Shown: positions 16,390-26,264, numbered from the stretch's first letter. The stretch: 64,000 nt of DNA from Alistipes sp. (GCA_017474235.1 JAFVIB010000001.1:47839-111838); one strand, 5' to 3'. A program made the numbers and translations. Notes: generated from the sequence alone by a model not told the origin.

Positions 16390-17361
16390 ATGAATACTCC
16401 ACAGCAGATAGCCGAGATTTTTGAGAGACATCTCTCCCTTATCAATATGCCTGATGAGCCACAAAGGCTCTATGCGCCAATTCGTTACTCGCTTGCCGAG
16501 GGTGGTAAGCGTATGCGTCCGGTGCTTGCAATGCTTGCTTATAATATCTATGCCGATGATATACAGAGAGTACTTCCGGCAGCTGTAGCGATTGAGGTTT
16601 TTCATAATTTCACACTGCTGCACGATGATATTATGGATAATGCGGCTGTTCGTCGTGGTCGAGAGTCTGTATTTGCCAAGTGGGGCAGCAATGTGGCTAT
16701 ACTTTCGGGAGATGTGATGATGATTGAGGCATACCGCCACCTTCAGGGTGTGGAGGCTAAGTATCTACCGTCTGTCTTTGAGCGTTTTAATGCTATGGCA
16801 GCGCAGGTATGCGAGGGTCAGCAGTATGATATGGACTTTGAGATCCAGTCGAAGGTTGCCGTGGCGGAGTATATGAATATGATTGAGCTTAAGACGGCGG
16901 CTCTGCTTGCCGGCTCAGTGGTTATCGGTGCAACCCTTGCCGGTGCTGATGAGGAGGATTTGCATAAACTCAATAAGTTTGCTATCGAGGTGGGTTTGGC
17001 ATTCCAGCTTCAGGATGATCTGTTGGATAGCTATGGTGATGAGCAGTTGGGCAAGAAGATTGGTGGCGATATCTTGGAGGGCAAGAAGACCTACCTGATG
17101 ATTATATCGCTTTCGCACGCCACAGAGGAGCAGCGCGAGGTGCTTCGCTCGACCCATCTGCGCACAGATATTACCGACGAGCAGAAGATTGCTGCCGTAA
17201 AGGAGATTTACGATGCTGTTGGTGCTCGACAGATGACCGAGCAGCAGATTTCGGTACGCATTTCGCGTGCGTTGGCTATCCTTGACACACTCTCAGTGCC
17301 ACAGTCGCGCTTGGAGTATATGCGTAGTTATGTAGAGAGTCTTGTAGGACGCAAAAAGTAG
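16390..17361 (+). CDS. Polyprenyl synthetase, short-chain (FPP/GGPP) type
   Basis: A 323-residue trans-prenyltransferase with the first aspartate motif DDIMD (79-83) preceded by FHNFTLLH, and the second motif DDLLD (about 211-215) in FQLQDDLLDSYGDE. The aromatic residues before the first motif fit a shorter chain than the second synthase at 57.8 kb. It condenses isopentenyl diphosphate with allylic diphosphates for quinone or cell-wall lipids. It heads a likely operon with the U32 gene 4 nt downstream. Confidence 0.85.
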   Translation: MNTPQQIAEIFERHLSLINMPDEPQRLYAPIRYSLAEGGKRMRPVLAMLAYNIYADDIQRVLPAAVAIEVFHNFTLLHDDIMDNAAVRRGRESVFAKWGSNVAILSGDVMMIEAYRHLQGVEAKYLPSVFERFNAMAAQVCEGQQYDMDFEIQSKVAVAEYMNMIELKTAALLAGSVVIGATLAGADEEDLHKLNKFAIEVGLAFQLQDDLLDSYGDEQLGKKIGGDILEGKKTYLMIISLSHATEEQREVLRSTHLRTDITDEQKIAAVKEIYDAVGARQMTEQQISVRISRALAILDTLSVPQSRLEYMRSYVESLVGRKK

Positions 17362-17365
17362 TAGA

Positions 17366-18619
17366 ATGAAGAGAACAGATATAGAGATAATGGCACCTGT
17401 AGGCTCTTATGAGAGCCTGCGTGCGGCAATTGCTGCGGGTGCAAACTCTGTCTATTTCGGTATAGGTCAGCTCAATATGCGCTCCGCATCGGCGGCAAAC
17501 TTTACAGCCGACGATATGGCAGAGATAAACCGCATAGCCCACGAAAACGGGGTTAAAACCTACCTTACCGTCAATACGATTATATACGATACCGAGCTGC
17601 AACAGATGCACGATGTTGTAGATAGGGCAAAGGCTGAGGGAGTTGATGCTATCATCGCCTCGGATATGTCGGTCATCCTCTATGCCTATCAGGTGGGTGT
17701 GGAGGTGCATATCTCTACGCAGTGCAATATCTCAAATAGCGAGGCTGTGAAGTTCTACTCGCAGTGGGCAGATGTGGTCGTTTTGGCGCGTGAGCTGTCG
17801 CTCGAGCAGATTGCTATGGTCCATAAGGCGATTGTTGAGCAGGATATCAGAGGTCCGAAGGGCGAACTTGTCAAGATAGAGATGTTCTCACACGGTGCGC
17901 TCTGTATGTCAATCTCGGGTAAGTGCTACCTCTCGGAGCACGAGACCGCTTGCTCTGCAAATCGTGGTGCTTGCCGCCAAATATGCCGCCGCAAATATAC
18001 CATTACCGATAAAGATACCGGTCAGATGCTCGATATTGATGGTCGCTATATCCTCTCGCCAAAGGATTTGTGTACGGTCGATTTCCTCGATAAGTTTATC
18101 GCTGCCGGTGTGAGCGTTCTCAAAATTGAGGGTCGTGCGCGTGGCGCAGAGTATGTTAAGCGCGTTGTTGAGAGTTACGATTTGGCCCTGCAAGCCATTG
18201 AGCGTGGCGAGTATAGCCGAGAGTATGCCGAGAGCCTGAAGGTAACACTCGCAAAGGTCTTCAATCGCGGATTTTGGGGCGGTTACTATGCCGGTGCAAC
18301 TATCGTTGAGCATAGCCAAAATTACGGCTCGTCTGCAACCCGTCGTAAGGTCTATGTGGGTAAGGTTACCAACTACTTCAAACGCCTTGGTGTAGCTGAG
18401 GTACTTATTGAAGCCTCGCCACTTGTTGTTGGAGATGAAATTCTCTGGATGGGTGAGACCACAGGCTGTATCGAGCAGATTGTTGGCGAAATCCGCCTTG
18501 ACCTAAACCCTGTCGAGAGTGTTAAGCAGGGCGATATCTGCTCAATTAAGGTTGAGGGTGGAGAGATTCGCCGAGGAGATAAACTCTACATGGAGACAGT
18601 AAGAGAATTAGAAAACTAA
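17366..18619 (+). CDS. U32-family protein, TrhP-like tRNA hydroxylation factor
   Basis: A 417-residue U32 protein. The N-terminal barrel starts 'IMAPVGSYESLRAAIAAGA', and the cysteine cluster (GALCMSISGKCYLS ... SANRGACRQICRRKY, about 179-213) is the family signature thought to bind an iron-sulfur cluster. Relatives TrhP/YegQ hydroxylate uridine 34 of certain tRNAs; others are called collagenase-like peptidases. It is probably cotranscribed with the prenyl synthase and the following aminopeptidase (12 nt gap). Confidence 0.85.
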   Translation: MKRTDIEIMAPVGSYESLRAAIAAGANSVYFGIGQLNMRSASAANFTADDMAEINRIAHENGVKTYLTVNTIIYDTELQQMHDVVDRAKAEGVDAIIASDMSVILYAYQVGVEVHISTQCNISNSEAVKFYSQWADVVVLARELSLEQIAMVHKAIVEQDIRGPKGELVKIEMFSHGALCMSISGKCYLSEHETACSANRGACRQICRRKYTITDKDTGQMLDIDGRYILSPKDLCTVDFLDKFIAAGVSVLKIEGRARGAEYVKRVVESYDLALQAIERGEYSREYAESLKVTLAKVFNRGFWGGYYAGATIVEHSQNYGSSATRRKVYVGKVTNYFKRLGVAEVLIEASPLVVGDEILWMGETTGCIEQIVGEIRLDLNPVESVKQGDICSIKVEGGEIRRGDKLYMETVRELEN

Positions 18620-18631
18620 AACTATATAACT

Positions 18632-20026
18632 ATGTTTAGTCCAGCAACTTATATTGCTCGCAGAGCGGAACTTTGTCGAAAAATAGGTAATGGTTTGATT
18701 CTTATTCCGGGCAATCCGGAGGCGTCGTATAACTATCCGAACAATACTTATCACTTCCGTCAGGATGGTACATTCCTCTACTATTTTGGTCTTAACTTGC
18801 CGCAGTTTGTAGGTGTTATTGATGCTGCGACAGGCGAGGCGACACTCTTTGGCGATGATGTTACGGTAGATGATATTATCTGGATGGGTCCGCAGCCTAC
18901 AGTTGTAGAGCTAGGTGCTCAGGTGGGTGTTGTAAATACTCTTCCGCTTGACGCATTGGCAGGTTTTATCTCTGTTGCCGTTAAGAGTGGAACGCCGGTG
19001 CACTATCTGCCGCCATATCGTGGTAAGGGTACTATTCAGCTCTGTTCACTGCTGGGCAAGAGCCCTGAGCAGATATTCAAGGAGATGTCTGTCGATTTGA
19101 TGTTTGCTGTGGCAGAGATGCGTGAGGTTAAGAGCGCGGAGGAGATTGAGGCTATGGAGCGCGCATTCCATATCGGATATGCAATGCACACTACAGCGAT
19201 GAAGATGTGTCGTGCAGGTGTTGTTGAGCGCGAGATTGCCGGAGCTATCGAGGGTATTGCTCTGGGTCAGGGTGCGGGCATTTCGTTCACATCTATCGTC
19301 TCACAGCATGGAGAGACGCTCCATAACCATAACTACGACGGCGTGCTTGAGAATGGTCGCCTGCTGCTTGTAGATGCAGGTGCTGAGAGTGTTGAGAACT
19401 ACTGCTCTGACCATACTCGTACATATCCTGTCAGTGGTAAGTTTACCGAGCAGCAGCGTGATATATACAATATAGTTCTTGCGGCTCATCAGCAGGCTCC
19501 TGAGAATATGCGCGCCGGTGCAAAGTATATGGAGGATGTGCACCGCAAGGCTCAGATAACCCTTGCCGAGGGACTGAAGGGTGTAGGTCTTATCAACGGC
19601 AGTGCTGAGGATGCTGTTGCTGCGGGAGCTATGTTCCTCTTTATGCCACACGGTCTGTCACACGGTATGGGTATCGATGTCCACGACTGCGAGGCTATGG
19701 GCGAGCGTAGCTACGACTTTAGTGCCCTTGCTGAGCGTGCTGCCGCATCGGGTACATGTATCCACCGTTCAACCTGGGTCCTCAAAGAGGGTACAGTTAT
19801 GAGTAACGAGCCGGGCATCTACTTTATCCCTGCACTGATTGATAAGTCAAAGAGCGAGGGTCTGTATAAGGGTATTGTGAACTACGATAAGCTTGATGGT
19901 TATCGCACATTTGGCGGTATCCGCATCGAGGATGATGTTATTGTTACCGAGAATGGCGGTCGCGTGATTGGTGGCGATAAGAAGATTCCGGTTACAGTAG
20001 AGGAACTCGAAGATATTTTATCGTGA
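18632..20026 (+). CDS. pepP: Xaa-Pro aminopeptidase, M24B family
   Basis: A 464-residue aminopeptidase P: creatinase N-terminal domain (to about residue 165) and pita-bread metallopeptidase domain. The dimanganese ligands are visible in LLLVDAGAES, CSDHTRTYPV, PHGLSHGMGIDVHD, MSNEPGIYF and GIRIEDDV. It removes residues preceding proline from peptides. No signal peptide, so it is cytosolic. The last codons and TGA stop lie within the left arm of a family B repeat, suggesting the element sits exactly at the gene end. Confidence 0.92.
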   Translation: MFSPATYIARRAELCRKIGNGLILIPGNPEASYNYPNNTYHFRQDGTFLYYFGLNLPQFVGVIDAATGEATLFGDDVTVDDIIWMGPQPTVVELGAQVGVVNTLPLDALAGFISVAVKSGTPVHYLPPYRGKGTIQLCSLLGKSPEQIFKEMSVDLMFAVAEMREVKSAEEIEAMERAFHIGYAMHTTAMKMCRAGVVEREIAGAIEGIALGQGAGISFTSIVSQHGETLHNHNYDGVLENGRLLLVDAGAESVENYCSDHTRTYPVSGKFTEQQRDIYNIVLAAHQQAPENMRAGAKYMEDVHRKAQITLAEGLKGVGLINGSAEDAVAAGAMFLFMPHGLSHGMGIDVHDCEAMGERSYDFSALAERAAASGTCIHRSTWVLKEGTVMSNEPGIYFIPALIDKSKSEGLYKGIVNYDKLDGYRTFGGIRIEDDVIVTENGGRVIGGDKKIPVTVEELEDILS

Positions 20027-20141
20027 TAGTGGCACATTTACTTCCGCTAACTAAAAATGTCAACAATGGCTGTACGCTTTGTACTATCCATCGTTGCCAT
20101 TTTTAGCCGAGCGTTGTAACTGCACCGCTCTGACGATAAAA
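20016..20141. repeat. Family B palindromic repeat, copy B2
   Basis: The left arm starts TTTTATCGTGATAGTGG (20016-20032) and overlaps the pepP stop. The right arm TGCACCGCTCTGACGATAAAA is at 20121-20141. The inner long hairpin pairs 20053-20075 with 20081-20105 around a GCTTT loop. No family A element follows; mqnB starts 40 bp after the right arm. Confidence 0.7.
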
Positions 20142-20180
20142 TGGTGCGCGAATCAAGGCTGTGCTTGAAAAAGAAAAAAG

Positions 20181-20693
20181 ATGAAAAAACCACTACTAAT
20201 TTTTGCTACTGAAGCTGAGGCAGCACCGGTGCGTGCGGCGCGAGCAGACCTTAATATCCGCATCTGCGGTGTAGGTCTGGTCGAAACGGCAGTCTCTGTG
20301 GCAAAAATTATTGCACAGGAGCATCCCGAGGCTGTTGTTTTGTGTGGTATAGCGGGTGCATACGATAGTACACTCTCTATTGGCGATGTGGTTGCCGTGG
20401 CTGAGGAGCGAACATCAACACTCCCGAGCTTATATATAAATAGGTATAAGGCGACGCTTAGTCTGCCACTTACTCAGGTTGTATCAAATAGTGTTATGAG
20501 CGTCGGTGCTGCGGCTTGTGGTGCGCAGATAGAGAATATGGAGGGGGCATCACTCTTTGCTTTGTGCGCAGAGTATGGCGTTGCTTGTGCCGAGATACGC
20601 GCAATATCTAACTATACAACCGATAGCCGTGAATTGTGGGATATACCGGCTGCTCTAAACTCTCTTGTTAAGACTATCAATAGACTATTCTGA
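20181..20693 (+). CDS. mqnB: Futalosine hydrolase MqnB
   Basis: A 170-residue nucleoside-phosphorylase-fold protein. Visible are VVLCGIAGAYD, the 'SIGDVVAVAEE' segment and the purine-binding 'ENMEGASLFALC' motif. It cleaves futalosine or a derivative in menaquinone synthesis. It is somewhat shorter than most relatives, lacking part of the middle loop region. The assignment is strengthened by the ATGA overlap with mqnD. Alternative: a general MTA/SAH-type nucleosidase. Confidence 0.85.
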   Translation: MKKPLLIFATEAEAAPVRAARADLNIRICGVGLVETAVSVAKIIAQEHPEAVVLCGIAGAYDSTLSIGDVVAVAEERTSTLPSLYINRYKATLSLPLTQVVSNSVMSVGAAACGAQIENMEGASLFALCAEYGVACAEIRAISNYTTDSRELWDIPAALNSLVKTINRLF

Positions 20694-21466
20694 TGAAAAG
20701 ACTTGTATTGCATATCTCTCCGTGTCCAAACGATACTTTTGCTTTTGATGCAATAATCAATCGCAGAATTGCTCACGACTTCGACCTCGAGGTGGAGTAT
20801 AAGGATATTGAGGAGTTAAATCAGGGTGTGCTTACAGGTGTTGCAGATATATCAAAAATCAGCTACTCGGTCTATCCGAAGATTGCCGACAAGTATATCC
20901 TTCTTGATAGCGGCTCTGCACTTGGTCGTGGCAATGGGCAACTGCTTGTACGCCGTAAAGGCGAGCGAGGCGAAATTCGCACTGTCGCCTCCCCGGGTAT
21001 TAATACGACAGCTAATGCCCTTCTTATGCGCTACTTTGAGGGTGTAGAGAGCGTGCCTATGCTCTTTTCAGATATTGCAGCGGCTGTTGAGCGTGGTGAT
21101 ACAGATGCGGGAGTGCTTATTCACGAGGGTAGATTTGTATATCAACGCCGAAATTTGGAACTTGTTGCCGATTTGGGGAAATTGTGGGAGGCTGAGACGG
21201 GATTGCCACTGCCTTTGGGTGCGATAGTTATCAAGCGAGATATTGCAGATACAATTCGTAAGCAGTTTGAGAGTCTGCTTGCCGATTCTGTGCGTTATGC
21301 TTTTGAAAATCGTGATGTTTCACGCGATTTTGTTAAACAACACGCGCAGGAGCTGGAGGATGAAGTGATAGATAAACACATTTCGCTCTTTGTAAATAAT
21401 TATACTGTTTCTTTGGGTAGAGAGGGCTATGAGGCGGTCAGAAGGCTTGTAGGAGAGGTGTTTTGA
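20693..21466 (+). CDS. mqnD: 1,4-dihydroxy-6-naphthoate synthase MqnD
   Basis: A 257-residue member of the MqnA/MqnD periplasmic-binding-protein-like fold. The 'HISPCPNDTFAFDA' start (7-20) and 'GVADISKISYSVYP' segment are diagnostic for MqnD. It converts the cyclic futalosine product to dihydroxynaphthoate. The start overlaps the mqnB stop (ATGA at 20690-20694 region), so the pair is coupled. Length is typical. Confidence 0.92.
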   Translation: MKRLVLHISPCPNDTFAFDAIINRRIAHDFDLEVEYKDIEELNQGVLTGVADISKISYSVYPKIADKYILLDSGSALGRGNGQLLVRRKGERGEIRTVASPGINTTANALLMRYFEGVESVPMLFSDIAAAVERGDTDAGVLIHEGRFVYQRRNLELVADLGKLWEAETGLPLPLGAIVIKRDIADTIRKQFESLLADSVRYAFENRDVSRDFVKQHAQELEDEVIDKHISLFVNNYTVSLGREGYEAVRRLVGEVF

Positions 21467-21733
21467 GAAATTTTAAAATTTTTTTAAGATTTTTATCTAA
21501 CCCCTTAACTGCTCAATTGTTAGACTACTTTATTGCAAAATGGGTTACAGATTGTTATAAAAGAAGGCTTTGTAATTACTATTTGTAAGCGGTATAACTG
21601 CTCTTTTGGCATAAAAAAGCATTGAGAGATTTTGTTTTGAAAAAATTTATTTATATCTTGCACAGCAAAACGGTAGCCAAAGTGTCGTTTTAATGAGATT
21701 TACACATTAAATTTTAACTAAATATTTGTTCGT

Positions 21734-23362
21734 ATGAAAAAATTTAGACTTCTATTAATGATGTCATCGCTTCTGGCGTTGGTATGTTCATTTACAGCCT
21801 GCAACACAGATATAGCAGATAGATATCCTACTATCAAGCTTGAGGTTGCTGCCGGTGCTGTAACTGCAAACTCTGTAACATTCACTGTTACTGCTGAGGG
21901 TGCAGATGAGATTTACTATTGGGTAGAGAAGGCTTCAGAGGTTACTGCTGAGGGCGTTGAGGATGTTGACAATCGTCTGATGATTGAGGATGGTACATAT
22001 CTTGATGCTCAGACAGACCTTCCTTTCTCTCAGGAGGTAGTAGAGAGCGGTCTTGCTCAGACTACAGAGTACACTGTTTATGTCTATGCAAAGAACTTTG
22101 CTCACCACGCATTTGCTACTCCTGTATCTATGACAACATCTGAGGCTGTTGTTATTACCCCTCCAACAGTCGCTGTTGAGGTTGATGAGGAGCTTGTTGA
22201 GGCAGAGGGCTTTATTGTTTCTGTTGTTACAAGCAATGCTCAGAAGGGTGCTTGGACAGTTGTTCCTAAGTACACTGAGGGTGTAACTGCTGCAAAGGTT
22301 TTGGCAGAGGGTACTGCTTTGGAGGCTGCAGAGCTTAACGACGCTGTAGAGATTATTGTTGAGGGTCTTGAGGCTGGCACTGAGTATGACTTCTATGTAG
22401 CTGTTGAGAATCAGGGTGTTCAGGTGTTGAGCGATGTTGTTGCTGTTACTACTGCTGCTCCATCTGCTCCTGTTATCGAGTTCTACTTTGGTGAGGCTTC
22501 TCTTCAGCAGAGTCTGGATTTGAGTGCTGCTGTAGGTCTTCCGGGAGTATATGTTACTCTGATGGACGAGGGTACAGGTTGCGTAGCTCAGTTGTTTATG
22601 TATGACCTTTCAACATATCCTGAGTATCCGGGTTATATGATGAGTGGTGATTATCCTGCACTTACAGGTTCTGTTAACAATAATGAGTATCCACAGTCAT
22701 CTTGTCTGCTTGCAGATCCAGGTTACACTCAGTTCATAAACTTGGTTACAGGTGACACTTATACTGTTGTTGGTAATCTTGGTTTGGATAGTGATGATAC
22801 TGTATATGGTGTTAATCTTATCTCTATGATGCCTGACTCAGATATGAACATGCTTTCATTCAATGTTCCTGTTGTTGATGCTAATGGCAATGCTGCTGTT
22901 ATCAGAGGTCAGTACACAGGTCCGCTCGGTTACTCAGTAACTCCAAAGACATATCCTATGAATCTTGATGAATGGAGCTTTACAGAGTTTACTATGACTC
23001 AGAAGGGCGATGTTGTAACTTTGAAGAGTACAAGTATCAATGGTGACTTTGTGATGGTTCTTACTACAGATGGTGGTAAGTGGGCAACAGTCGAGAGTGA
23101 GCAGGCTATTCCATTCATCGTAGGTGAGAACCTCGCAGGTGGCTACTACTCTTATGTAGAGGGTCCAGAGGAGTTCCTCTTTACAAACGGTCGTATCGCA
23201 TTTGAGAAGGTTGATGATGCCGGTAACTATAAACTCTATATCTCTACAGGTCGTGGTGATGTTTCTGCTCCAGGCTGGATTATGGAGGGCAAGAGCGGTG
23301 CTTATGAGGTTGTAGTGCCTGAGAATGGCTACAGCATCAAGGTAACCCCTGCTGCTGAGTAA
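21734..23362 (+). CDS. Surface lipoprotein with fibronectin-type repeats
   Basis: A 542-residue protein with a lipoprotein signal: MKKFRLLLMMSSLLALVC, then lipobox SFTAC with the acylated Cys at about residue 23. Residues about 30-140 and 145-245 look like two fibronectin type III-like modules (pattern 'VTANSVTFTVTAEGADEIYYW', 'TTEYTVYVYAKNF'; 'GTEYDFYVAVENQG'). The remaining 300 residues are a beta-rich domain without known motif. No polysaccharide-utilisation genes are adjacent. The 267-bp upstream gap is A/T rich; I see no consensus promoter, only a weak TATATCTTG near 21652. Function unknown. Confidence 0.75.
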   Translation: MKKFRLLLMMSSLLALVCSFTACNTDIADRYPTIKLEVAAGAVTANSVTFTVTAEGADEIYYWVEKASEVTAEGVEDVDNRLMIEDGTYLDAQTDLPFSQEVVESGLAQTTEYTVYVYAKNFAHHAFATPVSMTTSEAVVITPPTVAVEVDEELVEAEGFIVSVVTSNAQKGAWTVVPKYTEGVTAAKVLAEGTALEAAELNDAVEIIVEGLEAGTEYDFYVAVENQGVQVLSDVVAVTTAAPSAPVIEFYFGEASLQQSLDLSAAVGLPGVYVTLMDEGTGCVAQLFMYDLSTYPEYPGYMMSGDYPALTGSVNNNEYPQSSCLLADPGYTQFINLVTGDTYTVVGNLGLDSDDTVYGVNLISMMPDSDMNMLSFNVPVVDANGNAAVIRGQYTGPLGYSVTPKTYPMNLDEWSFTEFTMTQKGDVVTLKSTSINGDFVMVLTTDGGKWATVESEQAIPFIVGENLAGGYYSYVEGPEEFLFTNGRIAFEKVDDAGNYKLYISTGRGDVSAPGWIMEGKSGAYEVVVPENGYSIKVTPAAE

Positions 23363-23384
23363 TCAGCGATGCTTAAATTATTAG

Positions 23385-23411
23385 GGCGTGTCTTGAAGGC
23401 ACGCCTTTTTT
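23385..23411 (+). terminator. Terminator of the lipoprotein gene
   Basis: GGCGTG and CACGCC pair around a 9-nt loop and are followed by TTTTTT. Confidence 0.75.
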
Positions 23412-23421
23412 GTATCATTAC

Positions 23422-23452
23422 CAAAAAAATAGCGTGCCGTTTCCGACACGCT
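23422..23452 (-). terminator. Terminator of fba
   Basis: AGCGTG (23431-23436) pairs with CACGCT (23447-23452). The A run at 23423-23429 is a T run on the minus strand. It lies about 20 bp beyond the fba stop. Confidence 0.75.
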
Positions 23453-23472
23453 ACTTATACAGATTGTTATAA

Positions 23473-24471
23473 TTATGCCTTGCCGTTAGAGCCAAGAACA
23501 TTTACAATCTTGTGGATGTACTGCTTCTTCATATTCTCACGAGCAGGACCGAGGTACTTACGAGGGTCAAACTCAGCAGGCTTTGTAGCGAAAACCTCGC
23601 GAATAGCAGCAGTCATAGCAAGACGAGAGTCAGAGTCGATGTTGATCTTGCAAACTGCGCTCTCAGCAGCCTTACGGAGCTGTGACTCAGGAATACCTAC
23701 AGCAGCCTTAAGTGCGCCGCCATACTTGTTGATAGTCTCAACCTCCTCCTGTGGAACAGAAGATGAGCCGTGGAGAACGATAGGGAAGCCAGGGAGCTCC
23801 TTCTCAATGTCAGCCAATACATCGAATGCCAATGGCGGTGGAACAAGGCGACCTGTCTCTGGGTCGAGAGTACACTGCTCAGGAGTGAACTTGTAAGCAC
23901 CGTGAGAAGTACCGATAGAGATAGCGAGTGAGTCGCAACCAGTCTTAGTTACGAAATCAACAACCTCCTCAGGCTTTGTATAGTGGCTCTCCTCAGCGCA
24001 AACCTCATCCTCAACACCTGCAAGTACGCCGAGCTCGCCCTCTACAGTTACATCGAACTGGTGAGCATACTCAACAACCTTCTTTGTAAGAGCAACATTC
24101 TCATCATAAGGGAGGTGAGAACCGTCGATCATTACAGAAGAGAAGCCCATATCGATACAGCTCTTGCAAGTCTCGAAGCTGTCACCGTGGTCGAGGTGAA
24201 GAACGATCTGTGGATTCTCCCAACCGAGCTCCTTTGCATACTCTACAGCACCCTCTGCCATATAACGGAGAAGAGTCTGGTTTGCATAGTTACGAGCACC
24301 CTTAGAAACCTGGAGGATAACTGGAGACTTAGTCTCTGCAGCAGCCATAATGATAGCCTGCAACTGCTCCATGTTGTTGAAGTTGAATGCAGGAACTGCG
24401 TAGCCGCCATCAATAGCCTTAGCAAACATCTCGCGAGTGTTTACAAGACCAAGGTTCTTGTACGAAATCAT
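23473..24471 (-). CDS. fba: Class II fructose-bisphosphate aldolase
   Basis: A 332-residue class II aldolase. The zinc and catalytic region IVLHLDHGDSF (about 90-100), the MIDGSHLPYDEN segment and 'LAISIGTSHGAYKF' with its histidine are visible, along with the 'VLHGSSSVPQEEV' phosphate loop. It cleaves fructose 1,6-bisphosphate in glycolysis. Codon use is strongly biased towards a small codon set, as expected of a highly expressed gene. Monocistronic with its own terminator. Confidence 0.94.
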   Translation of the reverse strand: MISYKNLGLVNTREMFAKAIDGGYAVPAFNFNNMEQLQAIIMAAAETKSPVILQVSKGARNYANQTLLRYMAEGAVEYAKELGWENPQIVLHLDHGDSFETCKSCIDMGFSSVMIDGSHLPYDENVALTKKVVEYAHQFDVTVEGELGVLAGVEDEVCAEESHYTKPEEVVDFVTKTGCDSLAISIGTSHGAYKFTPEQCTLDPETGRLVPPPLAFDVLADIEKELPGFPIVLHGSSSVPQEEVETINKYGGALKAAVGIPESQLRKAAESAVCKINIDSDSRLAMTAAIREVFATKPAEFDPRKYLGPARENMKKQYIHKIVNVLGSNGKA

Positions 24472-24557
24472 AATTCTTTTTAAATTTTATGGTTAATTAA
24501 AAATGTCTGTTCACTTTTACGCGCCAAAATTACAAAAATTTTCTCAATTTCAGCTAT

Positions 24558-25856
24558 TTAGAAGAGTAAATTCCACACAAATACTATACTTAATAGTATC
24601 GGCGCTGCCCATTTGAGCGCAAAAACAAGCAATGGGAATACCCTCGCACGAAGCGTGCCGTTGTTTGACATCTGACTATGCAGAATCTTGCGGTCAAGTA
24701 CCCAACCGGCAAAAACAGATGTCAGCAGTCCGCCCATAGGCATCAGTACATCTGCCGTAACGGCATCAAAGGCGTCAAAGAACCAGCTCCACTTCAGGCA
24801 GACTATAGAGAGAGCAATAGTTGCTGCGGTGGTTATACGCGCCGCATTTTTGCGACCCACATTGTGGTTCTCCTGAAGATACTGTGTAAGCACTTCGTGG
24901 AATGATATTGTCGATGTAAGGGCGGCAAGCACTACAAGCAGGAAGAAGAGTGCCGACCACAGCTCTGATGCAGGCATCTCGGCAAAGATAAACGGCATTG
25001 TCTCGAAGAGCAGTGTAGGACCCGCTGTCGGCTCAAGACCCTCAACGCTAAATACGGCAGGGAAGATTACCATACCCGAGAGTATTGCCACAAAGAAGGT
25101 CATAAGGCTTACAGAGAATGAGGTTTTTGTAAGGTTTGTCCCCTCTTTGAAGTATGAGGAGTAGGCTATCATACAACCCAAGCCGATAGAGAGTGAGAAG
25201 AATGCCTGTCCGATAGCACTGACGATAGTCTGTACTGAAAATGCCTTCTTGAAGTCGGGATAGAAGAGGAACTTATATCCTGCGGCTGCTCCCGACATTG
25301 TTGCCGAGTGTATAACAAGTAGTACAAGCATAATGAGCAGCACCGGCATAACAATCTTTGAGATGCGCTCCAGACCCTTCTGCACGCCCATAACTACAAT
25401 AGTGTGGGTCATAATTATAAAGATGACTGTATAGAGAGGCTCTCTCCAAGAGCCTGTAAACGCAGCAAAGTGTTGATGGAAATCTGCTACTTGATATAAT
25501 GCGCCATTGGCAGAGCTTATGAAATACTCTAACGACCAGCCGGCAACGATGTAGTAGAAACCGGATATGAGCAGTGATACAATCACGCTGTTATATCCCA
25601 ACCACTTCCATCGTGGCGAGAGCTGATTGTATGCCTTAACAGGGCTTTTGCGAGTATATGTACCTATTGAGAACTCGGCAAGCATTACAGGGATGCCGAC
25701 AATAAGAACACTGAGAAGGTATATCAAAAGAAAACCTCCTCCACCATTCTCGCCTGTCATATAGGGGAATCGCCAGATGCTACCCAGACCAATTGCACTA
25801 CCTGCGGCAACAAGTATCGCTCCGATCTTGCTGCCAAAAGAATCTCTCTTTTCCAT
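24558..25856 (-). CDS. SLC6/NSS-family sodium-dependent transporter
   Basis: A 432-residue membrane protein of the neurotransmitter:sodium symporter family. The TM1 signature GSAIGLGSIWRFPYMTGENG (about 19-38) forms the sodium and substrate sites. Roughly eleven hydrophobic segments are visible. It is shorter than LeuT, as are many bacterial members with eleven segments. The substrate is probably an amino acid or related amine; the sequence does not specify which. The folB-tyrS genes lie upstream in the same direction, 36 bp away. Confidence 0.88.
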   Translation of the reverse strand: MEKRDSFGSKIGAILVAAGSAIGLGSIWRFPYMTGENGGGGFLLIYLLSVLIVGIPVMLAEFSIGTYTRKSPVKAYNQLSPRWKWLGYNSVIVSLLISGFYYIVAGWSLEYFISSANGALYQVADFHQHFAAFTGSWREPLYTVIFIIMTHTIVVMGVQKGLERISKIVMPVLLIMLVLLVIHSATMSGAAAGYKFLFYPDFKKAFSVQTIVSAIGQAFFSLSIGLGCMIAYSSYFKEGTNLTKTSFSVSLMTFFVAILSGMVIFPAVFSVEGLEPTAGPTLLFETMPFIFAEMPASELWSALFFLLVVLAALTSTISFHEVLTQYLQENHNVGRKNAARITTAATIALSIVCLKWSWFFDAFDAVTADVLMPMGGLLTSVFAGWVLDRKILHSQMSNNGTLRARVFPLLVFALKWAAPILLSIVFVWNLLF

Positions 25857-25892
25857 ACTAACCTAACCTTTTTTGCGGACCGCCCGCAACCT

Positions 25893-26264
25893 CTATCTTT
25901 CGTCAGTAAGAGTTACACTCACTCTTCTAACCTTGCCACCCAATGGTGGAGCCAACTTTGTAACCGTACACTTGACCGTAAAAATCTGCCCAAATCGGTC
26001 AAGCAGCGCGCGGTTTATATTTTGAGCCACGCGCTCGATGGTACACTGTGTTATAGCCATCTGTGCGCGCACAATCTCATATACGGTAAGGTAGTTTACT
26101 GCCAGCGTAACATCGTCACGCTCTGCCACCTCGCCAAGAGTTGTAGTTATCTCGAGAGAGACCTCAAAGTGGCTTCCCGATAACTGCTCTAACTGATAAC
26201 AACCGTGGAAGGCGTGGAACTCCATGCCCTCCAGGTTGATTGTATATAGCTTGCTACTACTCAT
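25893..26264 (-). CDS. folB: Dihydroneopterin aldolase FolB
   Basis: A 123-residue enzyme of folate synthesis. The start '[20 protein letters not shown]' contains the family tyrosine/glutamate region, and the C-terminal '[10 protein letters not shown]' carries the conserved lysine. It converts dihydroneopterin to hydroxymethyl-dihydropterin. Length is normal. The start overlaps the end of tyrS by 8 nt, so the two are coupled. Confidence 0.9.
   Translation of the reverse strand: MSSSKLYTINLEGMEFHAFHGCYQLEQLSGSHFEVSLEITTTLGEVAERDDVTLAVNYLTVYEIVRAQMAITQCTIERVAQNINRALLDRFGQIFTVKCTVTKLAPPLGGKVRRVSVTLTDER

Noticed and set aside
23369-23896. A 175-residue plus-strand frame antisense to fba
   Set aside because: It overlaps two terminators and the strongly biased fba gene; no domain is visible.
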